Below are positions 1 to 7,643 of a stretch of 64,000 nt of DNA, in pieces (the stretch's first letter is position 1; every line of letters starts with the position of its first letter). This stretch comes from Microbacterium sp. AB (GTDB lineage Bacteria; Actinomycetota; Actinomycetes; Actinomycetales; Microbacteriaceae), in the NCBI RefSeq assembly GCF_032878875.1, contig NZ_CP118157.1, positions 1-64,000 on the forward strand. Reading direction: 5' to 3'. Below the pieces are notes generated by a model. The model had not been told where the DNA came from and ran no database searches. It saw only the letters and a list, made by a program, of their open reading frames with translations. The position numbers and the translations under genes are program-made.

Positions 1-30
1 GCCCGTCTCGTGGAACCGTACTGCCTTCAT
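1..30 (-). CDS. N-terminus of a medium-chain dehydrogenase/quinone oxidoreductase-like protein (partial)
   Basis: Only the first ten codons lie in the window; they read MKAVRFHETG on the minus strand from an ATG at 30. This is the usual opening of zinc-type alcohol dehydrogenase / NADPH:quinone oxidoreductase family proteins. A purine-rich GAAAGA lies just upstream of the ATG. The gene points away from the MarR regulator at 144 and shares its palindromic operator region, the common layout of a MarR repressor and its redox target gene. The family call rests on ten residues plus context. Confidence 0.55.
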   Translation of the reverse strand, partial: MKAVRFHETG

Positions 31-52
31 GATGTCTTTCCCTTCGATGATG

Positions 53-127
53 TGCTTCGGATTCGAAGCAACTGACATGACCGTAACACTGCTTCGAATG
101 AGAAGCAAGTGCTTCGAGTTAGAAGCA
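53..127. promoter_or_regulatory. Three MarR-type palindromic operators
   Basis: Three 18-bp elements of form TGCTTCG-N4-CGAAGCA occupy 53-70, 90-107 and 110-127. The first has perfect 7-bp arms; the other two have AGAAGCA as right arm, one mismatch each. The last two start 20 bp apart, so they would sit on the same DNA face. They fill the space between the divergent oxidoreductase start at 30 and the marR start at 144, and the third abuts the putative -10 element at 132. Binding by the MarR protein is inferred. Confidence 0.75.
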
Positions 128-131
128 CTGC

Positions 132-137
132 TAGACT
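132..137 (+). promoter_or_regulatory. -10 element (TAGACT) of a leaderless promoter for the MarR gene
   Basis: TAGACT is followed by exactly six bases and then the ATG at 144. No Shine-Dalgarno sequence precedes the start. This is the geometry of leaderless actinobacterial transcripts, where the first base of the start codon is the transcription start. It lies next to the third operator, so repressor binding would block it. Confidence 0.5.
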
Positions 138-143
138 CGGCTC

Positions 144-659
144 ATGACCTCGACGCCGCCCCCCCTCGATGCCACGCAGCTGGGCGCGTACTTCGCCCTC
201 ATCGAGGCGAGCAGCCTGCTGAAGCACACCGTCGAGCAGCAGTTGCGGGAGACCGGGGATCTCAGCTACGTGCAGTTCCAACTCCTGGCCACCCTCGGCG
301 ACGCCCCGACGGGCAGCCGGCGGATGACCGATCTGGCCGACGGCGTCGTCTACAGCCGCAGCGGGCTCACCTACCAGGCCCAGACGCTGGAGAAGCGAGG
401 CCTCGTGACGCGGACGCCCGCCACGGACGACGAACGCGGGATCACCGTCACGATCACCGATGCGGGACGGGCCGTCCTGGCAGAGGTGTTCCCCGGTCAC
501 CTCGCCGTCCTCGACGACCTGCTGTTCGCCCCCCTGTCCCGCTCCGACATCGAGACGCTCGCCGACATCCTCGCCCGCGTCCGGGACCACATGCGCCGGA
601 CTCCGCCGCGGTCGGCAGCGCGCCGCCGACGGAACGCGGCGGCGGACCAGTCGACATAG
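144..659 (+). CDS. MarR-family transcriptional regulator
   Basis: 171 residues, normal for a MarR dimer. The winged-helix core runs from about residue 40 to 120: the segment LSYVQFQLLATLGD, the recognition-helix region SRSGLTYQAQTLEKRGLV, and the wing with TPATDDERGITVTIT. The DER motif in the wing is typical of the family. It probably represses itself and the divergent quinone-oxidoreductase-like gene at 1-30 through the operators at 53-127, responding to an oxidant or phenolic compound; the ligand cannot be read from the sequence. The ATG at 144 lacks a ribosome binding site but follows a leaderless promoter. Confidence 0.9.
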   Translation: MTSTPPPLDATQLGAYFALIEASSLLKHTVEQQLRETGDLSYVQFQLLATLGDAPTGSRRMTDLADGVVYSRSGLTYQAQTLEKRGLVTRTPATDDERGITVTITDAGRAVLAEVFPGHLAVLDDLLFAPLSRSDIETLADILARVRDHMRRTPPRSAARRRRNAAADQST

Positions 660-728
660 CCCGGAGGCGGCATCGGCCCGGAGGGCGGTGCGCGACGGCT
701 CCGGCCGAACCCGCGCACCTCGATTCCT

Positions 729-742
729 TCGGGTCAACCCGA
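729..742. promoter_or_regulatory. Short palindrome upstream of the histidine kinase operon
   Basis: TCGGGT-CA-ACCCGA is a perfect 6-bp inverted repeat about 60 bp upstream of the kinase start. It is the clearest symmetrical element in the 142-bp gap 660-801 and could be a site for the LuxR/NarL-type response regulator of this operon. Nothing beyond symmetry and position supports this. Confidence 0.25.
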
Positions 743-789
743 GACCACGTCTCCGGCTGGCTCGGCGGTGCGCGCGATGCTCCCCGGCC

Positions 790-795
790 TAGCGT
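790..795 (+). promoter_or_regulatory. -10 element (TAGCGT) of a leaderless promoter for the kinase operon
   Basis: TAGCGT lies six bases before the ATG at 802, the same spacing as at the marR, NUDIX, nucS and M4 protease genes in this window. The intervening GGAGCC could act as a weak ribosome binding site but is too close to the ATG. Confidence 0.45.
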
Positions 796-801
796 GGAGC
801 C

Positions 802-2064
802 ATGACCGCACAGCTCGCCCCATCGGCCTCCGTCCGGATCGCGTCGCCCCTGCGGATCGCCGGGGCGATCGCGCACCTGGCCGCGCTCGGCGTCGTCGGG
901 TCCGTCGTCTACTCCCTCCTCGTCGGCATGCTGGCGCTCGGCATCGGCCTGACGCCCGTGCTCGGCCTCGGGCTGCCCCTGCTCGTCGCGCTGGTGTACG
1001 CGCTCTTCGGCGTCGCGTGGCTCGAGATCGCCCGCGTCGACGGCCTCTACGGCTTCGGGATCCCGCCGCTCGCGCGACGCGGACGCGACGCGGACGGCTT
1101 CGGCGGGTTCGTGCGGATGGTCCTGAGGCAGTCGGTCGACGCCCGGATGTGGCGCGCGATCGCCAACCTCGCGATCGCCACGGTGTCCGGCGCGATCGTC
1201 CTCTCGCTCCTCCGCTCTCTCATCGGGGCGATCGCCGTCAGCTTCGCGCCCCTCCACGCTGACGGCGACGTGCGCGGCGTCTTCGACATCCCCATCGACG
1301 TCGCGTGGACTCCTCTCGTCGGCGTCCTGGGCGTCATCGTGACCGCCGCCGGCATCGTCGGCCTCGCCCTGCTGCACGGCGTGCTGAGCCGCGCGATCGT
1401 CGTGCCGTCGCGGGAGGAGCAGCTCGCCGCGCAGGCGCGCACCTCCGACGCCCAACGCGCCGGCGCCGTCCGCGCCTCCGAGGTGGAGCGGTCCCGCATC
1501 GAACGCGACCTCCATGACGGGGTCCAGCCCCGCCTCGTGTCGGTGGGGATGACGCTCGGCCTCGCGCAGCAGAAGATCGACAGCGATCCCGACGCCGCGC
1601 GGGCGCTCGTCGAGGAGGCGCACACCTCCACGAAGGCCGCGATCACCGAGCTGCGCCAGCTCGCCCGCGGCATCCACGCCTCCGTGCTCGACGACCGTGG
1701 CCTCGACGCCGCGCTCTCGGCGCTCGCCGGCCGATCGCACATCCCCGTGCACCTCGACGTCCGGATGGACGGCCGGTGCAGCCGCGAGGCGGAGGCCGCG
1801 GTGTACTTCGCGATCGCGGAGTCGCTCACCAACGCCGCCAAGCACTCGCGTGCGGCCGAGTGCCGCGTCGTCGTCCGGCGACGCGAGGACGGCGTCCTCT
1901 GGGCGCGCGTGGAGGACAACGGCATCGGGGGCGCCCGCGTGCTTCCCGGCGGCGGCCTCGACGGCATCTCGAACCGCATCCTCTCCGCGGGCGGCTCCGT
2001 CCGCCTCGACAGCCCGAACGGCGGCCCGACCGCCCTGGAGGTGAGCGTCCCGTGCGCATCCTGA
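802..2064 (+). CDS. Two-component sensor histidine kinase (NarL/LiaS type)
   Basis: 420 residues. The N-terminal ~210 residues contain several hydrophobic segments (around 15-75, 105-140 and 160-195), consistent with a membrane-embedded sensor domain lacking a large outer loop. The HisKA_3 dimerisation domain has the phosphoacceptor His238 in RDLHDGVQPRLVSVGM. The HATPase domain shows the N box (ESLTNAAKHS) and G box (VEDNGIGG). The last 13 bases overlap the response regulator start, so the two are translationally coupled. With the downstream DUF4097 protein this resembles LiaRS/VraSR-like envelope-stress modules; the signal is unknown. Confidence 0.93.
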   Translation: MTAQLAPSASVRIASPLRIAGAIAHLAALGVVGSVVYSLLVGMLALGIGLTPVLGLGLPLLVALVYALFGVAWLEIARVDGLYGFGIPPLARRGRDADGFGGFVRMVLRQSVDARMWRAIANLAIATVSGAIVLSLLRSLIGAIAVSFAPLHADGDVRGVFDIPIDVAWTPLVGVLGVIVTAAGIVGLALLHGVLSRAIVVPSREEQLAAQARTSDAQRAGAVRASEVERSRIERDLHDGVQPRLVSVGMTLGLAQQKIDSDPDAARALVEEAHTSTKAAITELRQLARGIHASVLDDRGLDAALSALAGRSHIPVHLDVRMDGRCSREAEAAVYFAIAESLTNAAKHSRAAECRVVVRRREDGVLWARVEDNGIGGARVLPGGGLDGISNRILSAGGSVRLDSPNGGPTALEVSVPCAS

Positions 2065-2729
2065 TCTGCGAGGACTCCGTCCTCCTCCGCGAGGGCCTCG
2101 TGCGCCTGCTCGACGACGCCGGCCACGACGTCGTCGCGGCCCTCCCCGACGCCTCGGAGCTCGTCGCGACCGTCGCGGATTCCGCACCCGACCTCTGCGT
2201 CCTCGACGTGCGGCTGCCGCCCACGTTCACCGACGAGGGCGTCCGCGCCGCCGTCGAGCTGCGCCGCCTCCATCCCGCCCTGGCGGTGCTCGTGCTCTCG
2301 CAGTACGTCGAGGAGCGCTACGCGAGCGAGCTCATCTCCGCGCAGGGCGGGGCGCTCGGATACCTCCTGAAGGATCGCGTGGCCGACGTCGCCGAGTTCC
2401 TCGAGTCGCTGGACCGCATCGCGCAGGGTGCGACGGTGCTCGACCCCGAGGTCGTCGCACAGCTCCTCAGCAGGCGCACGCGCGACGAGCGGATGACGCG
2501 GCTCACGGAGCGGGAGCGCGCGACGCTCGCTCTCCTCGCCGAGGGCAGGTCGAACCAGGCGATCGCCGGCACGCTGTTCGTGTCGGAGGCGAGCGTCGAG
2601 AAGTACATCACCGCCATCTTCCAGAAGCTCGGCCTCGAGCCGGACGAGTCGGGCAATCGCCGCGTGCTCGCCGCACTGGCCCATATCGAGAACACCGGCG
2701 GAACGCCGCAGACAGGAGGCTCACGATGA
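2052..2729 (+). CDS. LuxR/NarL-type response regulator
   Basis: 225 residues from GTG at 2052; the protein starts VRILICEDSVLLREGL, the standard receiver opening with acidic pair. The phosphoacceptor is Asp52 in LCVLDVRLPP. The C-terminal LuxR helix-turn-helix runs from about residue 155: LTERERATLALLAEGRSN followed by a recognition helix near SEASVEKYITAIFQKLGL. It overlaps the kinase gene by 13 bp and the DUF4097 gene by 4 bp (ATGA), so one mRNA encodes all three. It is the partner of the upstream kinase and probably controls its own operon. Confidence 0.93.
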   Translation: MRILICEDSVLLREGLVRLLDDAGHDVVAALPDASELVATVADSAPDLCVLDVRLPPTFTDEGVRAAVELRRLHPALAVLVLSQYVEERYASELISAQGGALGYLLKDRVADVAEFLESLDRIAQGATVLDPEVVAQLLSRRTRDERMTRLTERERATLALLAEGRSNQAIAGTLFVSEASVEKYITAIFQKLGLEPDESGNRRVLAALAHIENTGGTPQTGGSR

Positions 2730-3622
2730 GCACCGACTTCACGTCCCCGACCGATCGGCCCTCCGCGGTTCCGCCGCCGGCGCCCTCCGGCCCCGCGCAG
2801 CGCCCGGAGCCCTCCTCGGGCGGGTCGGGGAGGACCGTCGCGATCGTCGTCGGCGTCGTCGGCGGAGCGGTGATCCTCGGCACGGCGCTCGCCGCGGGGC
2901 TCTCGGCCCTCCTGGGAGCGGGCGCGTCGGACGACGTGCACACGGCCGACGTGCGGGGTGTCGCCGCGCTCGACGTCGACGTGTCGGCGTCGGAGTTCGC
3001 GATCGTCTTCGGCGACGTGGACGAGGCCGTGCTCGAGGTGACCGGTTCGCGGAGCGGATGGTCGCTCTCGCGGGACGGGCGGGACCTGTCGGTCGATCGA
3101 CGCGGCGGGCTCCTCGGAGACTGGTGGTTCGTCGGGGACTGGCTGGGCGGCGACGGGCGCGAGGAGAGCGTCGTCCTCACACTGCCCGAGAGCCTGCGCG
3201 AGGCGGGCCTCGACGGCGACCTCACGCTCAGCGGCGGCAGCCTGAGCGCCGAGGGCGCGTTCGGAGAGCTCGACATCGAGGTCGGAGCCGGATACCTCAG
3301 CTTCGAAGGCTCGGCGACCGACCTGGACGTCGACGTGAGTGCGGGCCGCGCCGAGCTGGCCGTCGACGACGTCTCCCGCGCCGGCCTCTCGGTGGCGGCC
3401 GGACGGCTCGACGCCGAGCTCACGGGCGACGCGCCGTCGGAGGTGGCGGTCGAGGTGAGCGCCGGCCAGCTCGACCTCACGCTGCCGGAGGCCGCCTACG
3501 CGGTGGACTCGGAGGTCACGGCGGGCTCCTTCGACAACCGCCTGGACGTGTCGGCCTCCTCGCGGCACGGGGTGAGCGTCGACGTCTCAGCCGGCCAGGC
3601 GACCGTCCGCGCGGCCGGCTGA
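2726..3622 (+). CDS. DUF4097-family membrane-anchored protein (LiaG-like)
   Basis: 298 residues. A proline-rich cytosolic leader (about 1-38) precedes one transmembrane helix (IVVGVVGGAVILGTALAAG, about residues 40-65). The rest is an exterior right-handed beta-helix built of repeated short strands such as LDVDVSA, LDIEVGAG and VAVEVSAGQ, typical of DUF4097 proteins. These are often encoded with LiaRS-type systems that sense cell-envelope stress. Its ATG overlaps the regulator stop (ATGA). It may be the sensor partner or an output of the system; which one is not evident. Confidence 0.8.
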   Translation: MSTDFTSPTDRPSAVPPPAPSGPAQRPEPSSGGSGRTVAIVVGVVGGAVILGTALAAGLSALLGAGASDDVHTADVRGVAALDVDVSASEFAIVFGDVDEAVLEVTGSRSGWSLSRDGRDLSVDRRGGLLGDWWFVGDWLGGDGREESVVLTLPESLREAGLDGDLTLSGGSLSAEGAFGELDIEVGAGYLSFEGSATDLDVDVSAGRAELAVDDVSRAGLSVAAGRLDAELTGDAPSEVAVEVSAGQLDLTLPEAAYAVDSEVTAGSFDNRLDVSASSRHGVSVDVSAGQATVRAAG

Positions 3623-3645
3623 GCATGCCGTGTCGGGGCGGTCAG

Positions 3646-3651
3646 TAGGCT
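3646..3651 (+). promoter_or_regulatory. -10 element (TAGGCT) of a leaderless promoter for the NUDIX gene
   Basis: TAGGCT is followed by GACGTC and then the ATG at 3658, giving six intervening bases and no ribosome binding site. The 35-bp gap after the DUF4097 stop holds nothing else. Confidence 0.45.
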
Positions 3652-3657
3652 GACGTC

Positions 3658-4077
3658 ATGGATCTGCGAGTCGCCGCGTACGCCGTCATCACCGACGAGC
3701 GGGACCAGGTGCTGCTGTCGCGCTGGATCGAGGGCTCCAAGCCCGCATGGACCATGCCGGGCGGCGGGATGGAGCCGGGCGAGCACCCCGCGCAGACGTG
3801 CCGTCGCGAGGTGAAGGAGGAGACGGGATACGACGTCGCCGTGGGGGAGGTCCTCGGCATCGACTCCATCGTCATCCCGGCGCGCAAGAGGTTCTCGGCG
3901 GGCGAGGACCTGCAGGCGCTGCGGATCGTCTACCGCGCCGAGATCACGGGCGGGGAGCTCGCCTTCGAGCTCGACGGCTCGACCGACATGGCGGAGTGGA
4001 TCCCGCTCAGCCGCGTGCGGTCGATCGAGCGCGTGTCCCTCGTCGACGTCGCCCTCCGGCTCGCCGGCGCCCTCTGA
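3658..4077 (+). CDS. NUDIX hydrolase
   Basis: 139 residues, one NUDIX domain. The signature GX5EX7REXXEEXG is complete: [18 protein letters not shown] followed by KEETGYDV, with the metal-binding glutamates present. Members hydrolyse nucleoside diphosphates linked to another group; the substrate cannot be told from sequence. The gene stands between the kinase operon and aroQ on the same strand, 26 bp before aroQ, so it may be co-transcribed with it without an obvious functional link. Confidence 0.9.
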   Translation: MDLRVAAYAVITDERDQVLLSRWIEGSKPAWTMPGGGMEPGEHPAQTCRREVKEETGYDVAVGEVLGIDSIVIPARKRFSAGEDLQALRIVYRAEITGGELAFELDGSTDMAEWIPLSRVRSIERVSLVDVALRLAGAL

Positions 4078-4103
4078 CCGACATCCGCGAGAAGGAGATC
4101 CCC

Positions 4104-4544
4104 ATGAACAACCGCATCCTGCTCGTCAACGGTCCGAACCTGAACCTGCTGGGCACGCGCGAGCCCGAGATCTACGGCTCCGACACCCTCGACGACGTCG
4201 TCGGCCTCGTCGAGCGGACGGCCGGCGGCCTCGGCTTCGAGGTGCGGGCCGTGCAGAGCAACCACGAGGGCGTGCTCGTCGACGCCATCCACGACGCGCG
4301 GTCGGACTGCGACGCGATCGTCATCAACCCCGGCGCGTTCACGCACACCTCGGTGGCGCTGCGCGACGCGCTCACGGGGGTGCGGCTGCCGTTCGGGGAG
4401 GTGCACATCTCGAACGTGCACGCCCGCGAGCCGTTCCGGCACCACTCGTACCTGTCGGATGTCGCGAGCTTCGTCATCGCCGGGGCGGGCGTGCAGGGGT
4501 ACGCGTTCGCCGTGCAGCGGCTCGTGGCGGTGGCGCAGGGCTGA
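4104..4544 (+). CDS. aroQ: Type II 3-dehydroquinate dehydratase
   Basis: 146 residues, normal for the dodecameric type II enzyme. It converts 3-dehydroquinate to 3-dehydroshikimate in the shikimate pathway. Diagnostic segments are visible: [20 protein letters not shown] at the N-terminus (with the catalytic tyrosine), [32 protein letters not shown] (active-site Asn and Thr) and [19 protein letters not shown] (catalytic His). The start at 4104 follows GAAGGAG with good spacing. It stands alone, not with other aro genes. Confidence 0.95.
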   Translation: MNNRILLVNGPNLNLLGTREPEIYGSDTLDDVVGLVERTAGGLGFEVRAVQSNHEGVLVDAIHDARSDCDAIVINPGAFTHTSVALRDALTGVRLPFGEVHISNVHAREPFRHHSYLSDVASFVIAGAGVQGYAFAVQRLVAVAQG

Positions 4545-4568
4545 GGGGGCGCTGCGGGATCCGTCGGC

Positions 4569-4634
4569 CTGAGCCCGGCCGACCAGACGAGGGCTCAGTT
4601 CTCCGGTGAGAATGCCTCCGCCGGCGGGATTCTC
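4569..4634. terminator. Two inverted repeats between convergent aroQ and ybaK
   Basis: CTGAGCCC (4569-4576) pairs with GGGCTCAG (4591-4598), and GAGAAT (4608-4613) pairs with ATTCTC (4629-4634). They lie between convergent genes and could end transcription in either direction. Downstream (4670-4689) is an imperfect tandem repeat GTGAGCGGAT/GTGAGCGGAC just after the ybaK stop. Confidence 0.4.
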
Positions 4635-4715
4635 GCGGTGCAGGAGGATCCTCGCGGACGTGCGTGGGCGTGAGCGGATGTGAGCGGACATGCGTGCGCG
4701 GATGCGCCACGGGCG

Positions 4716-5216
4716 TCAGCGGATGGCTTCGATCGGCTCCGTGACGTCGCCCACGGTCGCGTCGTACGCGGCGATGAGGGCATCGGCGTCGACATAGATC
4801 GTGAAGCCCCGCGCTCCGGCGCCCATGGAGACACGCCTGCCGCGTATGCGCTCGTCGGCATAGACGGGCCACGCCGTCTTCGAGCCCAGAGGGACGATCG
4901 TCCCTCGCTCGTACCCGGTCGCCTCCAGAGCGAGCTCCGCCTCGGGGAGGCGGAGCTTGTTCACTCCCACGACGGCGCGCAGCTTGGCCCAGGAGATCGA
5001 GCGGTCTCCCGGAACGAGGACGAAGCAGTACCGGTCGCCCTTCCCCTTCACGACGAGCGTCTTGACGATGTCCGACGGGTCGATGCCCCGCAGAGTCGCG
5101 GCCTCCTCGAGCGACGCTGCGACGGGCGACACCCGCACCTCGATCTCGAGGCCGAGCTCCGCCGCGGCATCTCGAACGCGCCGCGTCGCGTCCGCCGTCG
5201 TGGCTCCCTCGTCCAA
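4716..5216 (-). CDS. YbaK/EbsC-family aminoacyl-tRNA deacylase
   Basis: 166 residues of the YbaK/ProX fold, which hydrolyse mischarged aminoacyl-tRNA (Cys-tRNA(Pro) for YbaK, others for relatives). Features: DIVKTLVVKGKGDRYCFVLV (with the conserved KTL lysine region), DRSISWAKLRAVVG, and the glycine-rich GTIVPLGSKTAWPVYAD and SMGAGARGFTIYV segments near the C-terminus. No ATG or GTG fits; the TTG at 5216 is the best start, 14 bp after the stop of the upstream coiled-coil gene, but its ribosome binding site is weak. The two genes look co-transcribed. Confidence 0.88.
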   Translation of the reverse strand: MDEGATTADATRRVRDAAAELGLEIEVRVSPVAASLEEAATLRGIDPSDIVKTLVVKGKGDRYCFVLVPGDRSISWAKLRAVVGVNKLRLPEAELALEATGYERGTIVPLGSKTAWPVYADERIRGRRVSMGAGARGFTIYVDADALIAAYDATVGDVTEPIEAIR

Positions 5217-5230
5217 GGGGCGCGACCCGG

Positions 5231-5764
5231 TCAGGCGTCGGGCGCGGCCAGCGGGTCGTCCGCCACCCACAGCTCGTCGTCCGCGCGCAGCGTCTGCCAC
5301 GCGGCGAAGAGCACCCCGGCAGCGGCGGCGACGCCGAGGACGATCGCCACGACGGGGCCGGCGTTCGACTTCTTCTTCTTCTTCGTGATCTCGGGGAGGC
5401 CCGCACGCGTGCGGGCGAGGTTCAGCCGCGTGTCGTTCGCCACATCCCACGCCGACAGGGCCTTGCCGACGACGGTGCCCGCCACGGGCACGACGGAGTG
5501 GTCGATGAACTTCTTCGACGTCTTCACGCCCCGCTCGACATACGGACGAGCACGGTCGACATACGGCTCGACGTACTCGTGGTACTTCTCCTCCACGGTG
5601 GGAGCGACCTGCTTGCGCCCGAAGGTCTCCAGCTGGTGTCCGGCCTTCTTCGCGATGTCCGCGGCACCCGAGGCGACGACCTGCTGCGCCTCCCAGAGCT
5701 GCGTCGCCGACTGCTGGAGCTTCTTGAGCTCCTTCTTCTGCTTCCTGCTGAGACTGAGGCTCAC
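5231..5764 (-). CDS. Membrane-anchored coiled-coil protein of unknown function
   Basis: 177 residues. The N-terminal ~110 residues are charged and helical (SRKQKKELKKLQQSATQLWE), followed by a five-lysine stretch (TKKKKKSN), one transmembrane helix (PVVAIVLGVAAAAGVLFAAW, about residues 138-158) and a short acidic tail. Similar proteins occur in related actinobacteria, some labelled DNA helicase without any visible helicase motif; I see no ATPase motif here. The GTG at 5764 follows a GGGAGGG site. It is divergent from the cyclophilin gene and upstream of ybaK. Function unknown. Confidence 0.75.
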   Translation of the reverse strand: MSLSLSRKQKKELKKLQQSATQLWEAQQVVASGAADIAKKAGHQLETFGRKQVAPTVEEKYHEYVEPYVDRARPYVERGVKTSKKFIDHSVVPVAGTVVGKALSAWDVANDTRLNLARTRAGLPEITKKKKKSNAGPVVAIVLGVAAAAGVLFAAWQTLRADDELWVADDPLAAPDA

Positions 5765-5860
5765 GTGTGCCCTCCCGCATCGATGGGGTTTGCTTTCGAC
5801 CATCCTGCCAGATGCGGCCGGGATCAGCTGAGGCCTTGCGGACTCTGAGAGGATATGCAC

Positions 5861-6418
5861 ATGACTCAGCACACGGCCGTCGCGACCATCCACACGAACC
5901 ACGGCGACATCGTCGCCAACCTCTTCGGGGATCACGCCCCGCGCACGGTGCAGAACTTCATCGGCCTGTCCGACGGCTCGCAGGAGTGGACCGACCCCCG
6001 CACGGGCCAGAAGGGCGAGGGCGCGCTGTACCAGGACGTCGTCTTCCACCGGATCATCCCGAACTTCATGATCCAGGGCGGCGACCCCCTCGGCCAGGGC
6101 GTGGGCGGTCCCGGCTACGCCTTCGACGACGAGATCCACCCCGAGCTGGACTTCAACGCCCCCTACAAGCTCGCGATGGCCAACGCCGGCAAGCGCCCCA
6201 ACGCCATCACGGGCCAGCTGAGCGGCACGAACGGCTCCCAGTTCTTCATCACGACCGATCCGACGCCGTGGCTCGTCGGCAAGCACACGATCTTCGGCGA
6301 GGTCGCCGACGAGGCGTCGAAGGCCGTCGTCGACGCGATCGCCCAGGTGCCGACCGGCGCGCAGGACCGTCCGGTCGAGCCGGTCGTCATCTCGTCGATC
6401 GACGTCGTCCCCGTCTGA
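5861..6418 (+). CDS. ppiA: Cyclophilin-type peptidyl-prolyl cis-trans isomerase
   Basis: 185 residues covering one cyclophilin domain with no signal peptide, so it acts in the cytoplasm. Visible family landmarks: VFHRIIPNFMIQGGDP (catalytic Arg and Phe-Met-Gln), NGSQFFITT, and LVGKHTIFGEV (active-site His/Phe). An ATG at 5855 is also in frame, but the GAGAGG at 5847-5852 is spaced correctly for the ATG at 5861. The ppiA-rhomboid pair close to crgA/pknB is conserved in actinobacteria near the replication origin. Confidence 0.93.
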   Translation: MTQHTAVATIHTNHGDIVANLFGDHAPRTVQNFIGLSDGSQEWTDPRTGQKGEGALYQDVVFHRIIPNFMIQGGDPLGQGVGGPGYAFDDEIHPELDFNAPYKLAMANAGKRPNAITGQLSGTNGSQFFITTDPTPWLVGKHTIFGEVADEASKAVVDAIAQVPTGAQDRPVEPVVISSIDVVPV

Positions 6419-6437
6419 CGACGCCACCGGTTCCCGC

Positions 6438-7337
6438 GTGACCACGACCGAGCCCACCCGCAACCCGGACGACTACTGCTACCGGCATCCGAAGCGGCAG
6501 AGCTTCGTGATGTGCCAGCGCTGTCTGCGCACGATCTGCGGCGAGTGCCAGACCCCGGGCCCGGTCGGGGTCATCTGCCCCGAGTGCATGAAGGAGCAGC
6601 GCAAGAACCGGACTCCCGTGCAGAAGCGCGCCGAGCGTCGCTGGCGCGGCAGCGGCGCGGTCGCCGTCTCGGGCGGGAGATCGCGCGTCGTGCCGTGGAT
6701 CGCGGGGATCACGGCGATCGTCTACCTCCTGCAGATGGTCGACCAGTATGCGCTGGGCGGCTCGCTCGGGATCCAGTCGTGGCTCGCCTTCTACGCGCCC
6801 TATCTCTATCCCGACCTCACCGGCACGTTCCAGCCCTGGCGCCTCCTCACGGTCGCGCTCGTGCACGGCGGGATCTGGCACGTCGGTCTCAACATGCTCT
6901 CGCTGTGGATGATCGGGAGGATCCTCGAGCCCGTCGTCGGGAGCGCGCGCTTCCTCGCCCTGTACGTGCTGTCCGCCCTCGGCGGGTCGGTCGCGGTCGC
7001 GCTGCTCTCCTTCACGACGCCCGTCGTCGGCGCCTCCGGCGCCGTCTTCGGGCTTCTGGGGGCGCTGCTCGTCATCGGGCGCAGACTCGGCGGGAACATC
7101 ACGGGGATCCTCGTGCTCCTCGGCATCAACCTCGTGATCGGCTTCCTCCCCGGCTTCAACGTCTCGTGGCAGGCGCACGTCGGAGGCCTCGTCACGGGAC
7201 TTGTGGTCGGCCTCGTGCTCTCCCGCACGGGAGGCCGGGGCCGGCGCGGCCTGCAGACCGCGCTCCTCGGGCTCGTCCTCGTCGGGCTCGTCGCCCTGCT
7301 CGCGGTCCCGCCGCTCCTCAACCCCGTCTTCGGCTGA
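6438..7337 (+). CDS. Rhomboid-family intramembrane serine protease with N-terminal zinc finger
   Basis: 299 residues from GTG at 6438, 19 bp after ppiA. Residues 12-50 form a B-box-like zinc finger (CYRHPKR, CQRC, CGEC, CPEC). The rhomboid domain follows: six or more hydrophobic segments, HGGIWHVGLNMLSLW with the conserved HxxxN loop, the catalytic serine in GASGAVFGLLG, and the catalytic histidine in SWQAHVGGLVTG. These enzymes cleave transmembrane substrates; none is known here. The zinc-finger fusion is common in actinobacterial homologues. Confidence 0.93.
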   Translation: MTTTEPTRNPDDYCYRHPKRQSFVMCQRCLRTICGECQTPGPVGVICPECMKEQRKNRTPVQKRAERRWRGSGAVAVSGGRSRVVPWIAGITAIVYLLQMVDQYALGGSLGIQSWLAFYAPYLYPDLTGTFQPWRLLTVALVHGGIWHVGLNMLSLWMIGRILEPVVGSARFLALYVLSALGGSVAVALLSFTTPVVGASGAVFGLLGALLVIGRRLGGNITGILVLLGINLVIGFLPGFNVSWQAHVGGLVTGLVVGLVLSRTGGRGRRGLQTALLGLVLVGLVALLAVPPLLNPVFG

Positions 7338-7350
7338 GGATCCCCGGCTC

Positions 7351-7530
7351 CTCTCCACACGTCCTCCACAGAAACGGCCGGGTTCTCCACGGTCCGGCCC
7401 GGGTTGTGCACGTCCTGTCCACGGGGAACGGCCACTTCTCCACCTGGTTATCCACAGGGTTATCCCCATTGGGGATGAATTACACGACTGTTATTCACAG
7501 GTGTGCACGGGGCTGGGGATGAATCACACG
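7351..7530. promoter_or_regulatory. Phased cluster of DnaA-box-like 9-mers with direct repeats
   Basis: The 306-bp gap 7338-7643 contains ten same-strand 9-mers resembling the DnaA box TTATCCACA: best matches TTATCCACA (7448), TTATCCCCA (7460) and TTATTCACA (7491); weaker ones begin near 7351, 7362, 7383, 7404, 7415, 7436 and 7501. Their cores start 11, 21, 21, 11, 21, 12, 12, 31 and 10 bp apart, close to whole helical turns. Two direct repeats, TGGGGATGAATTACACG (7470) and TGGGGATGAATCACACG (7514), and a palindrome ATCCCC-ATT-GGGGAT (7462-7476) overlap the right half. No dnaA gene lies in the window. Function as a DnaA-binding region is inferred. Confidence 0.45.
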
Positions 7531-7643
7531 GGTGTCATCCGGACGGCCGCCGCCTGGAAAGTCGCCGGGGATGGCGACCCCGGCCTCTCCGCCGTCCGGC
7601 GTCGTGGCGTAAGCTCGCGATCGGATCGTGAAAGGAACGCGCG

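Noticed and set aside
4670-4689. CRISPR-like or transposon-related repeat
   Set aside because: Only a short imperfect tandem of GTGAGCGGA(T/C); no spacers, terminal repeats or associated genes.
7338-7643. Chromosomal replication origin proper
   Set aside because: DnaA-box-like clusters are present, but dnaA, dnaN and an obvious AT-rich unwinding region are not, so I list it only as a DnaA-box-like cluster.
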